DNA of 64,000 nucleotides from CAZMNF01 sp964567595 (GCA_964567595.1 CAZMNF010000002.1:1-64000), one strand, 5' to 3'; counted from the stretch's first letter, positions 28,080 to 37,046 are shown. Made by a program: numbers and translations. The notes: generated by a model from the sequence alone, not told the origin.

Positions 28080-29885
28080 ATGGCTCGCCACTTCTCCTTT
28101 GAGCGGTTCCTGAGCGTGAAGAGCGCATACGCGCCGTCGTTCAGCCATGACGGCACTCAACTCCAGTTTATCAGCGACATCACCGGCATACCGCAGGTGT
28201 TTGAGATTGACAAACCTGGGGCATGGCCGGAGCAGCTGACCTTCGGCCAGGAGCGGGTCGGCACCGTCCAAAGCTCGCCCGTGCGGCCCGAGCTCGTTTT
28301 CGGCATGGACGCCGGCGGCAACGAGCGCCAGCAGCTGTTCTATCTGGGCGAGGACAGCACGGGCGTCCGGCCGTTGACGGATCAGCCAGAGGCGATCCAC
28401 ACGTTCGGGGCATTCTCCCCCGAGGGCTCGCACATCGCTTACACCGCCAACCGTCGGCACTCAGCCCATTTTGACGTCTTCGTCCAAGCAATTCCCGACG
28501 GGGAGCCGACGCCCGTCTTGGAGGCCGAGGGCATGCGCAGCGTGGCGGACTGGTCGCCCGATGGCCGGACGCTTCTCATTGGGAAAGCCCACTCGCTGTT
28601 GCACCATGAGCTGTTCTGCCTCGACCTTGACACGGGCACCGTCACGCGCTTGACGCCCGAATCGGCCGTGGCCCGCTTCGCCGACGCCCAGTGGCTCCCG
28701 GACGGTGACGGCGTCGTCTGTCTGACGGACTACGAGCGCGAGTTCCTCGCGCCTGCCACGATCGATGTCGCGTCGGGGCAGATCAAGTTACTGGAAGAAA
28801 CCGCGTGGGATGCCGATCACTTAGCCCTCGCACCGGACGGCCATCGGATCGCGTACACGCTCAATATCGACGGCTACGCCGAGCTTCGGCTCCACGACAT
28901 CTCGTCGGGCGAGCGCCGCCAAATTGACGGACTGCCGCCCGGCATCGTCGGAGCCCGAGCCGACGCCCAGCCGTTGGCGTTCTCGCCCGACGGGGATCGC
29001 TTGGCTTTGACGTTCACGGGCGCGCGCTACAATCCCGACGTCTGGCTCGTGACTCTCGACAGCGGCACGCCCGAACGCGCCACGCGCAGCACGCGGGCCG
29101 GCATTCCGCAAGACCACCTCGTCGAGCCGGAGCTGATCCGCTATTCGACGTTCGACGACCGCTCCATTCCGGCTTTCTACTTCCGCCCTCAGGCAGACGA
29201 TGGCCAATTGCCCGTCGTCGTCTACGTGCACGGGGGGCCGGAGAGCCAATTCCGGCCCGATTTCAACCCCGTGATCCAATACTTTTGCCATCGCGGCTAC
29301 GGGGTCTTGGCGACGAACGTGCGCGGCTCAACGGGCTACGGCACCTCGTTTTCGCACCTTGACGACGTCGAGGCGCGCATGGACTCAGTCGCCGATCTGC
29401 AATACGCCGTCGAGTGGCTCAAACGCACAGGAGGCGCCGATCCCGATCGGATTGCCGTCATGGGCGGAAGTTACGGGGGGTTCATGGTCTTGGCCGCCAT
29501 CACGACCTATCCCGATCTGTGGGCCGCCGCCGTGGACATCGTCGGCATCGCCAACTTTGTAACGTTCCTCGAGAACACGGGGCCTTGGCGGCGCCATCTT
29601 CGCGAGGCCGAGTACGGGTCGCTTGAACACGACCGGGAACTGCTGGCGGAGATCTCCCCGATCCACAAGGTGGATCGGATCGCGGCCCCCCTCATGGTCA
29701 TCCACGGGGCCAACGATCCGCGCGTGCCCGTCGGCGAAGCCGAGCAGATCGTCGATCAGCTCCAATCTCGACATCACCCAGTGGAATATCTGCGCTACGA
29801 GGACGAAGGCCACGGGATCGTCAAGCTGGCGAATCGACTGGACGCGTACCCGCGCGTGGCCGCATTCCTGGACCGTCACTTGTAA
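28080..29885 (+). CDS. S9-family prolyl oligopeptidase / acylaminoacyl peptidase
   Basis: The 601-residue serine peptidase has an N-terminal seven-bladed propeller (about 15-340; TolB/WD-type repeats such as FSPEGSHIAYTANRR, WSPDGRTLLI, FSPDGDRLALTF) and a C-terminal alpha/beta-hydrolase. Catalytic residues: Ser in GGSYGGFM (about 460), Asp in HGANDPRVP (about 545) and His in DEGHGIVK (about 580); oxyanion region YVHGGPESQF. There is no signal peptide, so it should degrade short peptides in the cytosol, fitting a peptide-importing organism. ATG 28080 is preferred to the TTG at 28041, which lies in the -35 hexamer. Confidence 0.93.
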   Translation: MARHFSFERFLSVKSAYAPSFSHDGTQLQFISDITGIPQVFEIDKPGAWPEQLTFGQERVGTVQSSPVRPELVFGMDAGGNERQQLFYLGEDSTGVRPLTDQPEAIHTFGAFSPEGSHIAYTANRRHSAHFDVFVQAIPDGEPTPVLEAEGMRSVADWSPDGRTLLIGKAHSLLHHELFCLDLDTGTVTRLTPESAVARFADAQWLPDGDGVVCLTDYEREFLAPATIDVASGQIKLLEETAWDADHLALAPDGHRIAYTLNIDGYAELRLHDISSGERRQIDGLPPGIVGARADAQPLAFSPDGDRLALTFTGARYNPDVWLVTLDSGTPERATRSTRAGIPQDHLVEPELIRYSTFDDRSIPAFYFRPQADDGQLPVVVYVHGGPESQFRPDFNPVIQYFCHRGYGVLATNVRGSTGYGTSFSHLDDVEARMDSVADLQYAVEWLKRTGGADPDRIAVMGGSYGGFMVLAAITTYPDLWAAAVDIVGIANFVTFLENTGPWRRHLREAEYGSLEHDRELLAEISPIHKVDRIAAPLMVIHGANDPRVPVGEAEQIVDQLQSRHHPVEYLRYEDEGHGIVKLANRLDAYPRVAAFLDRHL

Positions 29886-30197
29886 GCGGGGTCGCCCGAA
29901 TCCTTGACGCCCGACCTCAGCTGTGATGAGCTCCCGGCGAGGCTACGTCGCCCGTCCCAGCTCCGCTGGCCCCAGCGGTTCCGTATTCTCGACGGGGGCT
30001 CCGCCAAGGGCTTGGAGACGCTCAGGGGTGAGGCCATCAACGACGAATGAGGATCAAGCAACCCGCCCTTCTTGATGGGCTCGCGCATGCCGCCTAGAAT
30101 GTTATTCGATCGCTGCAAGTAGAAATCGGTCACGAGCGTGCGCGTGGGCCGTCCGATGCAGGGCTCAGCGCCGGTCGTCGCAACCGGTAGCAAATAC
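29886..30197. other. intergenic region before tRNA genes
   Basis: No gene is supported in these 312 bases. It holds one promoter candidate (30072-30100) directed at the tRNA-Leu gene and nothing else that I recognise. Confidence 0.5.
30072..30100 (+). promoter_or_regulatory. promoter of tRNA-Leu
   Basis: TTGATG (30072-30077), 17 bases, TAGAAT (30095-30100). The 5' leader before the tRNA would be about 90 bases. Confidence 0.5.
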
Positions 30198-30280
30198 GCC
30201 GGGGTGGCGGAACAGGCAGACGCGAGGGACTTAAAATCCCTTGGGGTTTCCCCGTGCGGGTTCAAGTCCCGCCCCCGGCA
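30198..30280 (+). tRNA. tRNA-Leu (UAA anticodon)
   Basis: Acceptor GCCGGGG (30198-30204) pairs with CCCCGGC (30273-30279), discriminator A at 30280. The anticodon stem AGGGA/TCCCT encloses loop CTTAAAA with anticodon TAA. A long class II variable arm (TTGGGGTTTCCCCG) and T-arm GCGGG-TTCAAGT-CCCGC are present. The 3' CCA is not encoded (CCCC follows). Confidence 0.95.
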
Positions 30281-30369
30281 CCCCTTCGACGACGAGGCCA
30301 AAACTCTCTGTTGACCCAACTCACCTCACTTGAAATGGGTCGATGCGCTGTTTACAATTCCAATGAGCG

Positions 30370-30445
30370 TGCGGGGTGGAGCAACAGGAAGCTCGTCGGG
30401 CTCATAACCCGGAGGTTGCCGGTTCGAATCCGGCCCCCGCAACCA
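30370..30445 (+). tRNA. initiator-like tRNA-Met (CAU anticodon)
   Basis: Acceptor TGCGGGG (30370-30376) pairs with CCCCGCA, followed by A and an encoded CCA (30443-30445). Anticodon loop CTCATAA with CAT. Three consecutive G-C pairs (GGG/CCC) close the anticodon stem and the D-stem has A11-U24, both hallmarks of bacterial initiator tRNA. Unlike most bacterial initiators, which have a C1-A72 mismatch, this one would have a U1-A72 pair. Confidence 0.93.
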
Positions 30446-30551
30446 GATCGAACGGGGCGCGAGGGGATCGCGCCCCGTTTCGCATTTCCCCGCTTCCGCT
30501 GACGGAACCCCTCCGGCGGTCCGTCCACCCCACAAGCGCCGTAGCTGGACG

Positions 30552-30581
30552 TTGCACCGCAAGAATCCCGTCGAATAAACT
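30552..30581 (+). promoter_or_regulatory. promoter of ABC exporter operon
   Basis: TTGCAC (30552-30557), 18 bases, TAAACT (30576-30581), then 14 bases to ATG 30596, so a leader of about 7 bases. Confidence 0.45.
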
Positions 30582-30595
30582 TCGCGAGATCGGCC

Positions 30596-31378
30596 ATGAC
30601 GAATCCCAGCGAAATCGCGATCGACACGGAAGACCTGTCGAAATCGTTCGGTAGCCGTCGGGCTGTGGGCGCCCTTAGTCTGCAGGTCCACGCTGGCGAG
30701 ATCTTTGGATTCCTCGGGCCCAACGGCGCGGGGAAGACGACCACCATCCGGATGCTGACAGGGCTCTTGAAGCCGACGTCGGGACAAGCGACCGTTGGCG
30801 GCCACAGCGTTGGGGACGAGCCGATCGAGGTGAAGCGGCGCATCGGTTATCTCGCCGACCCCCCATTTCTGTATGAGCAACTGACGGGCTGGGAGTTCTT
30901 GGAATTCATCGCCGAGCTGTACGGCGTGTCGTTCGAAGACGCCAGTCAGCGAGCGCAACGATTGTTGGAGTTGTTGGAACTGCACGACCGCGTCGGCGAA
31001 CTTGTTGAGGGCTACTCGCACGGCATGCGCCAGAAGTTGGCGCTTGTCGGCACGTTGCTCCACGAGCCCCAAGTGCTCTTTCTCGACGAGCCGACGGCTG
31101 GGCTCGATCCGCGCAGCGCCCGCGCGGTGAAGAATCTGCTGGTCGAGTTGGCCCGGCGAGGGCACACGGTTTTTCTGTCAACCCATATTCTGGAAATCGC
31201 CCAGTACATGTGCCATCGCGTCGGGATCATCAACGAGGGCAAGCTGATCGCGGTCGGCAGCCTGGACGAACTGCGCGAACAGGCCCGCACGGGCACAGCG
31301 TCATTGGAGGAGCTGTTCCTGGAGCTGACGGGCGGCGCCGACGTCCACGAGATCGCCGACGTCCTCGAGCCGAGCTGA
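30596..31378 (+). CDS. ABC transporter ATP-binding protein (ABC-2 exporter)
   Basis: The 260-residue ATPase carries Walker A GPNGAGKTT (about 46), Q-loop region RIGYLADPPFLYEQLTGWEFLEF, signature YSHGMRQKL (an LSGGQ variant usual in the ABC-2/DRA-type exporters), Walker B VLFLDEPTAGLDP and switch His in FLSTHILE. The C-terminal SLDELREQA segment is typical of ATPases paired with ABC-2 permeases. It is followed one base later by the permease gene, and together they would form a two-gene exporter. Substrate unknown. Confidence 0.93.
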   Translation: MTNPSEIAIDTEDLSKSFGSRRAVGALSLQVHAGEIFGFLGPNGAGKTTTIRMLTGLLKPTSGQATVGGHSVGDEPIEVKRRIGYLADPPFLYEQLTGWEFLEFIAELYGVSFEDASQRAQRLLELLELHDRVGELVEGYSHGMRQKLALVGTLLHEPQVLFLDEPTAGLDPRSARAVKNLLVELARRGHTVFLSTHILEIAQYMCHRVGIINEGKLIAVGSLDELREQARTGTASLEELFLELTGGADVHEIADVLEPS

Positions 31379-31379
31379 C

Positions 31380-33026
31380 ATGCTGGCGTACCTCCTGCGT
31401 CATCGACTGAAGCTCTGGCTGCGCCACACCTTTCGCAATCGGCGCCGTGGCCTCGGCCAAGCCCTGCTCCTGCTTGTCGTCGGCACCGTCCCGGTCTACT
31501 TGGTCTACAACGGAAGCTCGGCGCTGTTCAGCCAACTGATCGAGGCGGATCCCCTGCTGGTGGAGCCGCTGTTGTCGCTGATGTTCGGCGGTCTCGTCCT
31601 GCTAGCGCTGTTATCGGGGTTCAGCCTGCTGCTCTACGAACTGTTCCTGCGCTCCGATCTGGAGCTGCTGTTGGCCGCGCCCGTGTCGCTGCGCTCGCTA
31701 TTCGGCCTGAAATTCATCGAGGGAATGGTGGCCGTCGGGGCATTTGCTGGGCTAATCGGGATCACGGCGTTGGCAGGCTATGCCAAGGCGGCCGGATCAT
31801 GGGTCGGCGTCACGCTGACGGGCGTTGCCGTGCTCGCCGCCATCCTGATCATGACGACGGCGCTGGCAATGTTGGCCATTCTGTTTGTCACGCGCGTGCT
31901 GCCGCCCCGCCGCGTGCGCGGCGCGCTGGCAGCCTTGGGAGCGATCGTCGTCGCGGGCATCTGGCTCGGGATTCAACTCGCCACTCAGTCAGGCGACGAC
32001 GCCCCGCTCAGCGCCACCATCGGGCCGTTGATCGAGAGCTGGCGCGGGGCGTTCTGGTCGCCGACGACGTGGGCCGCCGACGCGCTCACGTCCGTCCAAG
32101 CGGGCCGATGGGGGACGCTCGCGCTCGACCTCGGACTGCTCGGGGCCTTGACGGTCGGGCTGGTGGCGCTCAGTTACAGCGTGTTCGCTCGGACGTTCTA
32201 CTTGGGGCATGGCCGTGTCAGCGAGGTCGGCCAACGGGCGACGCCCGCCAGCGATCAGCTCGGCCCGAGCCGCCTCGGCCGCTGGCTCCGGGGCCTGCCG
32301 CCGCCCCTGCGCGCGGTCGCGATCAAGGACTGGCGGACGCTGCGACGCGACCTGCGGATGCTGAGCCAGTTGATCTTCCCGCTCGTCATCGTCGGATTCT
32401 TCACCTTCTCCTCGGCCACGAACGACAATATCGGCGAGGTGACCGGCCAGCTGTCGTCGAGCGCGCTCTACTGGATCTTCCTCGCTCCGCTCGTGATGAT
32501 GGCCTGGTTCGTCGTCGGATCGCTGTCGATCTACGCCTTCGGCTGGGAGGGACAAGCGTTTGCGCTGTTGCGGATCGGCCCGCTTCGTCCCGCTCAAGTG
32601 CTCGTCGCCAAGGTGCTCACGAGTTTCATCCCGCTGATGACGCTCTTCGGCGTTGTGACGACCGCCATCGGGGTCTGGCGAGGCGTCGGTCCGTTACATA
32701 TCGTCCTGGGCGTGCTGGCCATGGCGTGGATCCTGGCGGGCATGCTGAGCATCGTGACCTCAACGGCCGCGCTCACAACGCGCTTCGACGCCGAACATCC
32801 GCAGAAGAGCGTCGGCCTGTTCGGCAGCCTACCGCCCTTGGCCGTCAGCGCCGTCTTCATCCTCGCGAGCGCGCTCGTCGTCCTGAGGATCGCCGACGTG
32901 ACCTTGCCGTTCTTGCCGAACTGGTCGAACGTTCTGATCGGCTTGATATTGACGGGCGTGCTCGTGGGGATCGGGATCCTGTTCCGGATTGCCGCCCGAC
33001 GGATTGACAAATGGCAGCTCGACTGA
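31380..33026 (+). CDS. ABC-2-type exporter permease
   Basis: The 548-residue product is almost wholly membrane: about ten to twelve hydrophobic helices with a central soluble loop (about 270-330, SEVGQRATPASDQLGPSRLGRW then KDWRTLRRDLRMLSQ). The KDWRxLRRD loop is shared by large ABC-2 permeases that pair with single ATPases. The N-terminus LLRHRLKLWLRHTFRNRRRGLGQ is a basic cytoplasmic segment. The gene starts one base after the ATPase stop. The family is recognised only at the level of ABC-2 permease architecture; the cargo is unknown. Confidence 0.85.
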   Translation: MLAYLLRHRLKLWLRHTFRNRRRGLGQALLLLVVGTVPVYLVYNGSSALFSQLIEADPLLVEPLLSLMFGGLVLLALLSGFSLLLYELFLRSDLELLLAAPVSLRSLFGLKFIEGMVAVGAFAGLIGITALAGYAKAAGSWVGVTLTGVAVLAAILIMTTALAMLAILFVTRVLPPRRVRGALAALGAIVVAGIWLGIQLATQSGDDAPLSATIGPLIESWRGAFWSPTTWAADALTSVQAGRWGTLALDLGLLGALTVGLVALSYSVFARTFYLGHGRVSEVGQRATPASDQLGPSRLGRWLRGLPPPLRAVAIKDWRTLRRDLRMLSQLIFPLVIVGFFTFSSATNDNIGEVTGQLSSSALYWIFLAPLVMMAWFVVGSLSIYAFGWEGQAFALLRIGPLRPAQVLVAKVLTSFIPLMTLFGVVTTAIGVWRGVGPLHIVLGVLAMAWILAGMLSIVTSTAALTTRFDAEHPQKSVGLFGSLPPLAVSAVFILASALVVLRIADVTLPFLPNWSNVLIGLILTGVLVGIGILFRIAARRIDKWQLD

Positions 33027-33055
33027 CGCGACCCCTGGCCGACGCGAGTGGCTCA

Positions 33056-34099
33056 TCAGGTCTTCGCAGAGGGCGGCCGATCTGCCAATAATAGCGCGAT
33101 CCAGCGCGTGCGCGGGCTGCTTTCGAGGCCGAGCTTCAATGCCACCGTCAACGGGACGGTGAAGATCATGCCAACGAGGCCGAGAATCCAGCCCCAGAAC
33201 AGCATGGACACGAAGACGACAAGGATCGACAGCCCCATCCCTTGACCGAAAATGCGCGGCTCCAGGTAGTTCCCCAGCAGGATGCCCATCACCAGAAAGC
33301 CGAGGGCCACAATCGCCGCCGTAAGCCAGCTGGCCGTGAGACCCGCGATCAGAATGGGCGGGACCGCGGCGATGACCGTGCCGAAGTAGGGGATGTAGCT
33401 GAGCAAGAACGTCAGCATCCCCCAGAGCAGCGCAAACTGCACCCCGAACACGGCCGTCCAGATGGCGATAAAAATCCCCGATGCCACGTTGATGAGCGTC
33501 TTGATGGAGAAGTAGCGCTCAATGGCGTCGTTGAAGTTATCGATAAAATCCAGGATCGGCTCGGGATCGCGGAACGCCGAACGGAGCTTGCGGGTGAACT
33601 GGGCGGCCTCCATGAGGATGAAGATGACCATCGCGATCACCAAGGACGCCGAGGAGAGCGTGCTGCCCAGCGTGTTGAGCAGCGATGTGAACAGTTGGAC
33701 GCCCCGATTGAGGTCGAGGTACTGGTCCAGCGTCTGATCCTGGAGCGGCACGCCCAACTCGTTGAGCCATGCCTTCAAGTCGGCCTGCCAAGCTGAGAAT
33801 CGATCCTGATACTGCATGAGCGTCGATCCGAACTGATCGATGGTCGTCTTGACGAGGAAGATCAACGACACCAAGAGCCCGATGACGAGCAGGATCACCA
33901 GAATCATGGCCAGGGGCGACGGCACGCCCCAGCGCGCCAGTCGCGAGTAGACCCCATAGCTGATCACGGAGAGAAACAACGCCACCATGAGGTGGACGAT
34001 GATCGACTGGGCCGCGGCAATGCCGGCGACAATGACGATGATCGCCGCCAGCGACACGAGCGTATAGGCGAGACGGCCATCTCGGGTCTGATCGGCCAT
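33056..34099 (-). CDS. AI-2E (PerM/TqsA) family transporter
   Basis: The 347-residue membrane protein has the AI-2E family profile: three N-terminal helices, an amphipathic soluble segment (about 65-150, FGSTLMQYQDRFSAWQADLKAWLNEL), then five helices including the signature FLLSYIPYFGTVIAAVPPILIA (about 240) and the C-terminal LGNYLEPRIFGQGMGLSILVVF. Members export autoinducer-2, small ions or polyamine-like solutes. The true start is likely ATG 34099; the first codon of the longer frame is a TTG with no support. A TATGAT -10 box lies close upstream. Confidence 0.92.
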   Translation of the reverse strand: MADQTRDGRLAYTLVSLAAIIVIVAGIAAAQSIIVHLMVALFLSVISYGVYSRLARWGVPSPLAMILVILLVIGLLVSLIFLVKTTIDQFGSTLMQYQDRFSAWQADLKAWLNELGVPLQDQTLDQYLDLNRGVQLFTSLLNTLGSTLSSASLVIAMVIFILMEAAQFTRKLRSAFRDPEPILDFIDNFNDAIERYFSIKTLINVASGIFIAIWTAVFGVQFALLWGMLTFLLSYIPYFGTVIAAVPPILIAGLTASWLTAAIVALGFLVMGILLGNYLEPRIFGQGMGLSILVVFVSMLFWGWILGLVGMIFTVPLTVALKLGLESSPRTRWIALLLADRPPSAKT

Positions 34100-34115
34100 G
34101 TTCAATCAACGGGCT

Positions 34116-34145
34116 ATCATAGCCGATGGGGCTTGATTCTGTCGA
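34116..34145 (-). promoter_or_regulatory. promoter of AI-2E family gene
   Basis: Minus strand TCGACA (rc at 34140-34145), 18 bases, TATGAT (rc at 34116-34121). The ATG is 16 bases after the -10, giving a leader of under 10 bases. Confidence 0.5.
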
Positions 34146-34230
34146 CGAATGCAGGGCTTGCATGACCCAGCTCATCTCCGCAATCCTGAGACACTGACGC
34201 ACGCCGCTGTCGGATGGGGGAACGCTTGCC

Positions 34231-35184
34231 GTGTTGACTCGACGTGACGACGTGTTGACGACCGTACGGACGCGGGGTTGGAATCGCGAGCGCCAGCAGG
34301 CGTTCCTGCGCCAGTACGGATCGCTGCTGCGCCAAGCGCTCCTGAGCGAGCTCGGCAAGCGCTTCGGCGCCCAGGCCATCCGCGGCCTGCGCGATTACTT
34401 GGCCGCGTTGGAGCGGGGCCAGCTCCCGAGCGACGGCGCGACGTCCGGGCAGTTTTTGGAACTGGCCCAGGACGTCTGGCAGGCGGTGTGCATGGAGCTC
34501 TTCAAAGCTGAACGGAACACGGTCGAACAGTACGAGGCGTACTGCCGGAAGCGTGAGCAGCAGGGCCGACAACCGATGCCCTTCAAAGGGTATCTGTGGG
34601 GCCTGGTCAGCCTGAAAGTGCGACAGCAGATTCCGCGCCATCGGCAGGCGTTCGATCCCGTCCAGTCGCCGCCCGACGACGAGACGGAGGCGAGCGAGGT
34701 CTGGGAAGAGCGTCTGGCCGGAGGGGCCGACCCGGAGGCTGAAGCCATCGAATTGGCTGACGTCGTCGACGAATTTTGGGAAGGGCTGGTGACGTGCGAC
34801 GCCCCCGATCCCGACGAGATGGCCCGGACGCTCGCGCTGGACGAGCGGGACGAGCATCGGCTCTGCTGGGCCTGCGGCTCGCTCAAAAAGCGCTTGGGCG
34901 AGGCCAAGCGCGACAACCTGATCGCATTCGTGGCGTTCTTCGTGAGCCAGCGCGGGCCGGAACGAGCTGATGACCGTTTGCCCCAGCGAGACGAACTTTC
35001 CTTGAGTCAGTTGACCGGGCGGTATCTCCGCTGGGAGGCCGACATCTGTGAGCGAATGTTCGGGAAATCGATTCGCAAGGATCGGGTCGTCGAGCAACTT
35101 CAGTCCGAGCTGGAGAAACTGCCCCAACAAGAGCAGCAGCCGCCACAGGAAGGGAGCGAAGCCGGATGGACGTCGAGCGGGTGA
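34231..35184 (+). CDS. divergent sigma-70-like regulator
   Basis: The 317-residue product starts at GTG 34231 after GGGGGA. Residues about 20-145 resemble sigma region 2: an N-terminal helix (RQQAFLRQYGSLLRQALLSELG), then FLELAQDVWQAVCMELFKAE, which sits where ECF factors have the DxxQxxFLRLW helix, and PFKGYLWGLVSLKVRQQIPRHRQ, like FRAWLFRIARNxxIDxLRRR. After this an acidic linker and a segment (EEFWEGLVTCDAPDPDE-type, HRLCWACGSLKKRL) lead to a C-terminal helical part; region 4 is not obvious. It overlaps the next gene, which encodes a zinc-finger membrane protein, by 19 bases: the typical sigma/anti-sigma order. The assignment is an inference from weak similarity plus context. Confidence 0.55.
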   Translation: MLTRRDDVLTTVRTRGWNRERQQAFLRQYGSLLRQALLSELGKRFGAQAIRGLRDYLAALERGQLPSDGATSGQFLELAQDVWQAVCMELFKAERNTVEQYEAYCRKREQQGRQPMPFKGYLWGLVSLKVRQQIPRHRQAFDPVQSPPDDETEASEVWEERLAGGADPEAEAIELADVVDEFWEGLVTCDAPDPDEMARTLALDERDEHRLCWACGSLKKRLGEAKRDNLIAFVAFFVSQRGPERADDRLPQRDELSLSQLTGRYLRWEADICERMFGKSIRKDRVVEQLQSELEKLPQQEQQPPQEGSEAGWTSSG

Positions 35185-35771
35185 TCGCGAACGCCGAGGC
35201 CGAAGCCGCCGAGCGTGCCACAACGCTGACATCTGGGCATCCCACGGAGGCAGAGCTCTGGGCGTATCTCCACGGGGATCTGGAAAGCGGGCGCCGGCGA
35301 CGAATCGGCGCCCATCTCGGAAGCTGTCCCGACTGCCGAGCGGAGCTGGCCTCGCTGCGCGAGGCGCTCGGTGACTTGGCGGCGCTGCTGCCCCAGCATT
35401 TGGAGGCGCCAGCGTTCGCCCAAGAACTCCCGACCGCACGACGACGTGGCGGCTGGCTCCGGCGCCTGGAGCGATGGCTGCAGCCCGTCTTCGGCCCGCG
35501 ACAGTGGGCCTGGCACGCGGCGGCGTTTCTCGTCGGCAGCGCGGCGTTGATCGGGCTCAACAGCTATCTGCATGCGGCGTTCATGCCCGCCCCGTCGCCG
35601 TTTGGATCGCCGCCGTCGCCCCCGTGGTGGGCCGAGTGGTGGACGCCGTACGCCGTCGGCGCCTGGGCCGTGCTGCTTGGCCTCCACGGCCTGTCGGTCT
35701 GGCGCGGGCGGCGACGCGAGGACGCGCGTTCCACAAGTTCGGGATCGAGCTCCGACGAAAGCGGGGAATGA
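35166..35771 (+). CDS. membrane-anchored zinc-finger (anti-sigma-like) protein
   Basis: The 201-residue product begins with an anti-sigma zinc-finger domain: HPTEAELWAYLHGDLESGRRRRIGAHLGSCPDCRAEL, in which His, Cys and Cys form the HxxxCxxC motif (about residues 47-57). A basic linker is followed by two hydrophobic helices (WHAAAFLVGSAALIGLNSYL and PYAVGAWAVLLGLHGLSVW) separated by a short Pro/Trp-rich external loop (PAPSPFGSPPSPPWW), then a Ser-rich tail. This matches zf-HC2 anti-sigma factors that hold a sigma factor at the membrane. It overlaps the upstream sigma-like gene and is followed after three bases by a secreted protease gene. Confidence 0.75.
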   Translation: MDVERVIANAEAEAAERATTLTSGHPTEAELWAYLHGDLESGRRRRIGAHLGSCPDCRAELASLREALGDLAALLPQHLEAPAFAQELPTARRRGGWLRRLERWLQPVFGPRQWAWHAAAFLVGSAALIGLNSYLHAAFMPAPSPFGSPPSPPWWAEWWTPYAVGAWAVLLGLHGLSVWRGRRREDARSTSSGSSSDESGE

Positions 35772-35774
35772 CGC

Positions 35775-37046
35775 ATGCGACGATGGATCATGGCCGTGCT
35801 GGTCGTAGGCCTGAGCGTCGTGGTCGGCTTCAGTGCCGAATGGCAGGGTTTCTGGGGCGCCGACGACTATCCGGGGACGTCGTCGAATGAGCCGGGCCAC
35901 TGGGCCGAAACGCCCCTCTGTTGGGATTTCCACGACGCAGCGGCCTGGACGGACGCCGAACGCGACGTGGCCCAAGCGGCGATCGCCGAATGGAGCGATC
36001 GCGAACAGGCCGGCAAGGTCGTCAACACGCTCCAGGACAACATTTTCCACGCCGATCATCAGAGATGCACGGATCGTGCAACGGACATCGTGCTCCAATG
36101 GGGCAAACCGCCGGCCGAGCTCGTCGGCTTCTACGCACCCGTTCGGGTGGCCCCGCCCATCGAACGGGAGTTTGGCGACCCCTGCGAGAGCCTGAAAAGC
36201 CGGGACGTCTTGAGCCGTTGCAGCGTCGTGTTAATCAACCCAACCCATCCCGAAGGCTGGTTCGTCGACCCGACACCCCAACGGGACGAGGAGTTTCGCC
36301 AGACGGCCAAGGTCAAGTGCGGCTCCGTCAAGAACCTGGCCGTCGCCAAGCCGAATAGCCCCGCAGCGGGCAAGGGCGATCTCTTCACCGTCATTGCCCA
36401 CGAGTTCGGCCACGCCCTGGGATTGATCCATTCAGGCGGCTGCGACGGCGATCCGCGAACGCCACGAGATCCGCAGAAACTCGCGGATGACGACGGAAAA
36501 TTGATGTGGGGCGGCACGCTCCAGGGGCGCCGCGGCCAAGGCAGCTCGCACGCGTTGGGAATCGGCCAGCGTCGCCGAGCCGACGCGCACGCCTTCAACT
36601 CGCTTGCGGGCGTCTACAGCGCACGCGACGGCCGAGACCGTCACATTGCCGCGACCGTCGGCCAGCCCGTCTTGGCCCAACTCGACCGTATCGCCCCCGA
36701 GTTCTGGGATCGGGCCTCTGAGAACCGATCGACCACGCCCGTGGTGGCCGATCAATCCTGCGACGGCGATACGTGTCGTCTCGACGCCAGCGGCGGCATC
36801 GAGGGCATGCGCTTCGTCGTTGGGGGTGGCTCTTTGGCACCCGGCCTTGCCCTCGATAGTCCCACCGGCGTGATCTACAGCATTCCGCGAGAATCGGGAC
36901 AATACCGGGTCACGATCTGGGCTCAAGATACCCAAGATGACTCCGTCGTGGCCGAGGCGCGCGTGACCGTCGACGTCTCGGGCGATGGCGAGGCCCCCGA
37001 CGAAGAGGGCGATGAAGGGGAAGGCGATCCGCCGCCCCAGGGTTGA
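35775..37046 (+). CDS. secreted metzincin-type zinc metalloprotease
   Basis: The 423-residue product has a signal peptide (MAVLVVGLSVVVGFSA) and a catalytic domain with HEFGHALGLIHSGG at about residues 213-226, the extended zinc motif HExxHxxGxxH of metzincins/matrixins. The N-terminal ETPLCWDFHDAAAWTDAERDVAQAAI resembles the matrixin opening with its early Trp/Asp turn. Several Cys (CTDRATD, CESLKS, RCSVVL, KCGSV, GGCDGD) suggest disulfides. The C-terminal 100 residues form an Ig/cadherin-like beta domain (ASGGIEGMRFVVGG... LDSPTGVIYSIPRESGQYRVTIWAQD) and an acidic Pro-rich tail. It is the third gene of the sigma-like/anti-sigma-like operon and converges on an operon of exported proteins, which could be its substrates. 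Confidence 0.85.
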   Translation: MRRWIMAVLVVGLSVVVGFSAEWQGFWGADDYPGTSSNEPGHWAETPLCWDFHDAAAWTDAERDVAQAAIAEWSDREQAGKVVNTLQDNIFHADHQRCTDRATDIVLQWGKPPAELVGFYAPVRVAPPIEREFGDPCESLKSRDVLSRCSVVLINPTHPEGWFVDPTPQRDEEFRQTAKVKCGSVKNLAVAKPNSPAAGKGDLFTVIAHEFGHALGLIHSGGCDGDPRTPRDPQKLADDDGKLMWGGTLQGRRGQGSSHALGIGQRRRADAHAFNSLAGVYSARDGRDRHIAATVGQPVLAQLDRIAPEFWDRASENRSTTPVVADQSCDGDTCRLDASGGIEGMRFVVGGGSLAPGLALDSPTGVIYSIPRESGQYRVTIWAQDTQDDSVVAEARVTVDVSGDGEAPDEEGDEGEGDPPPQG

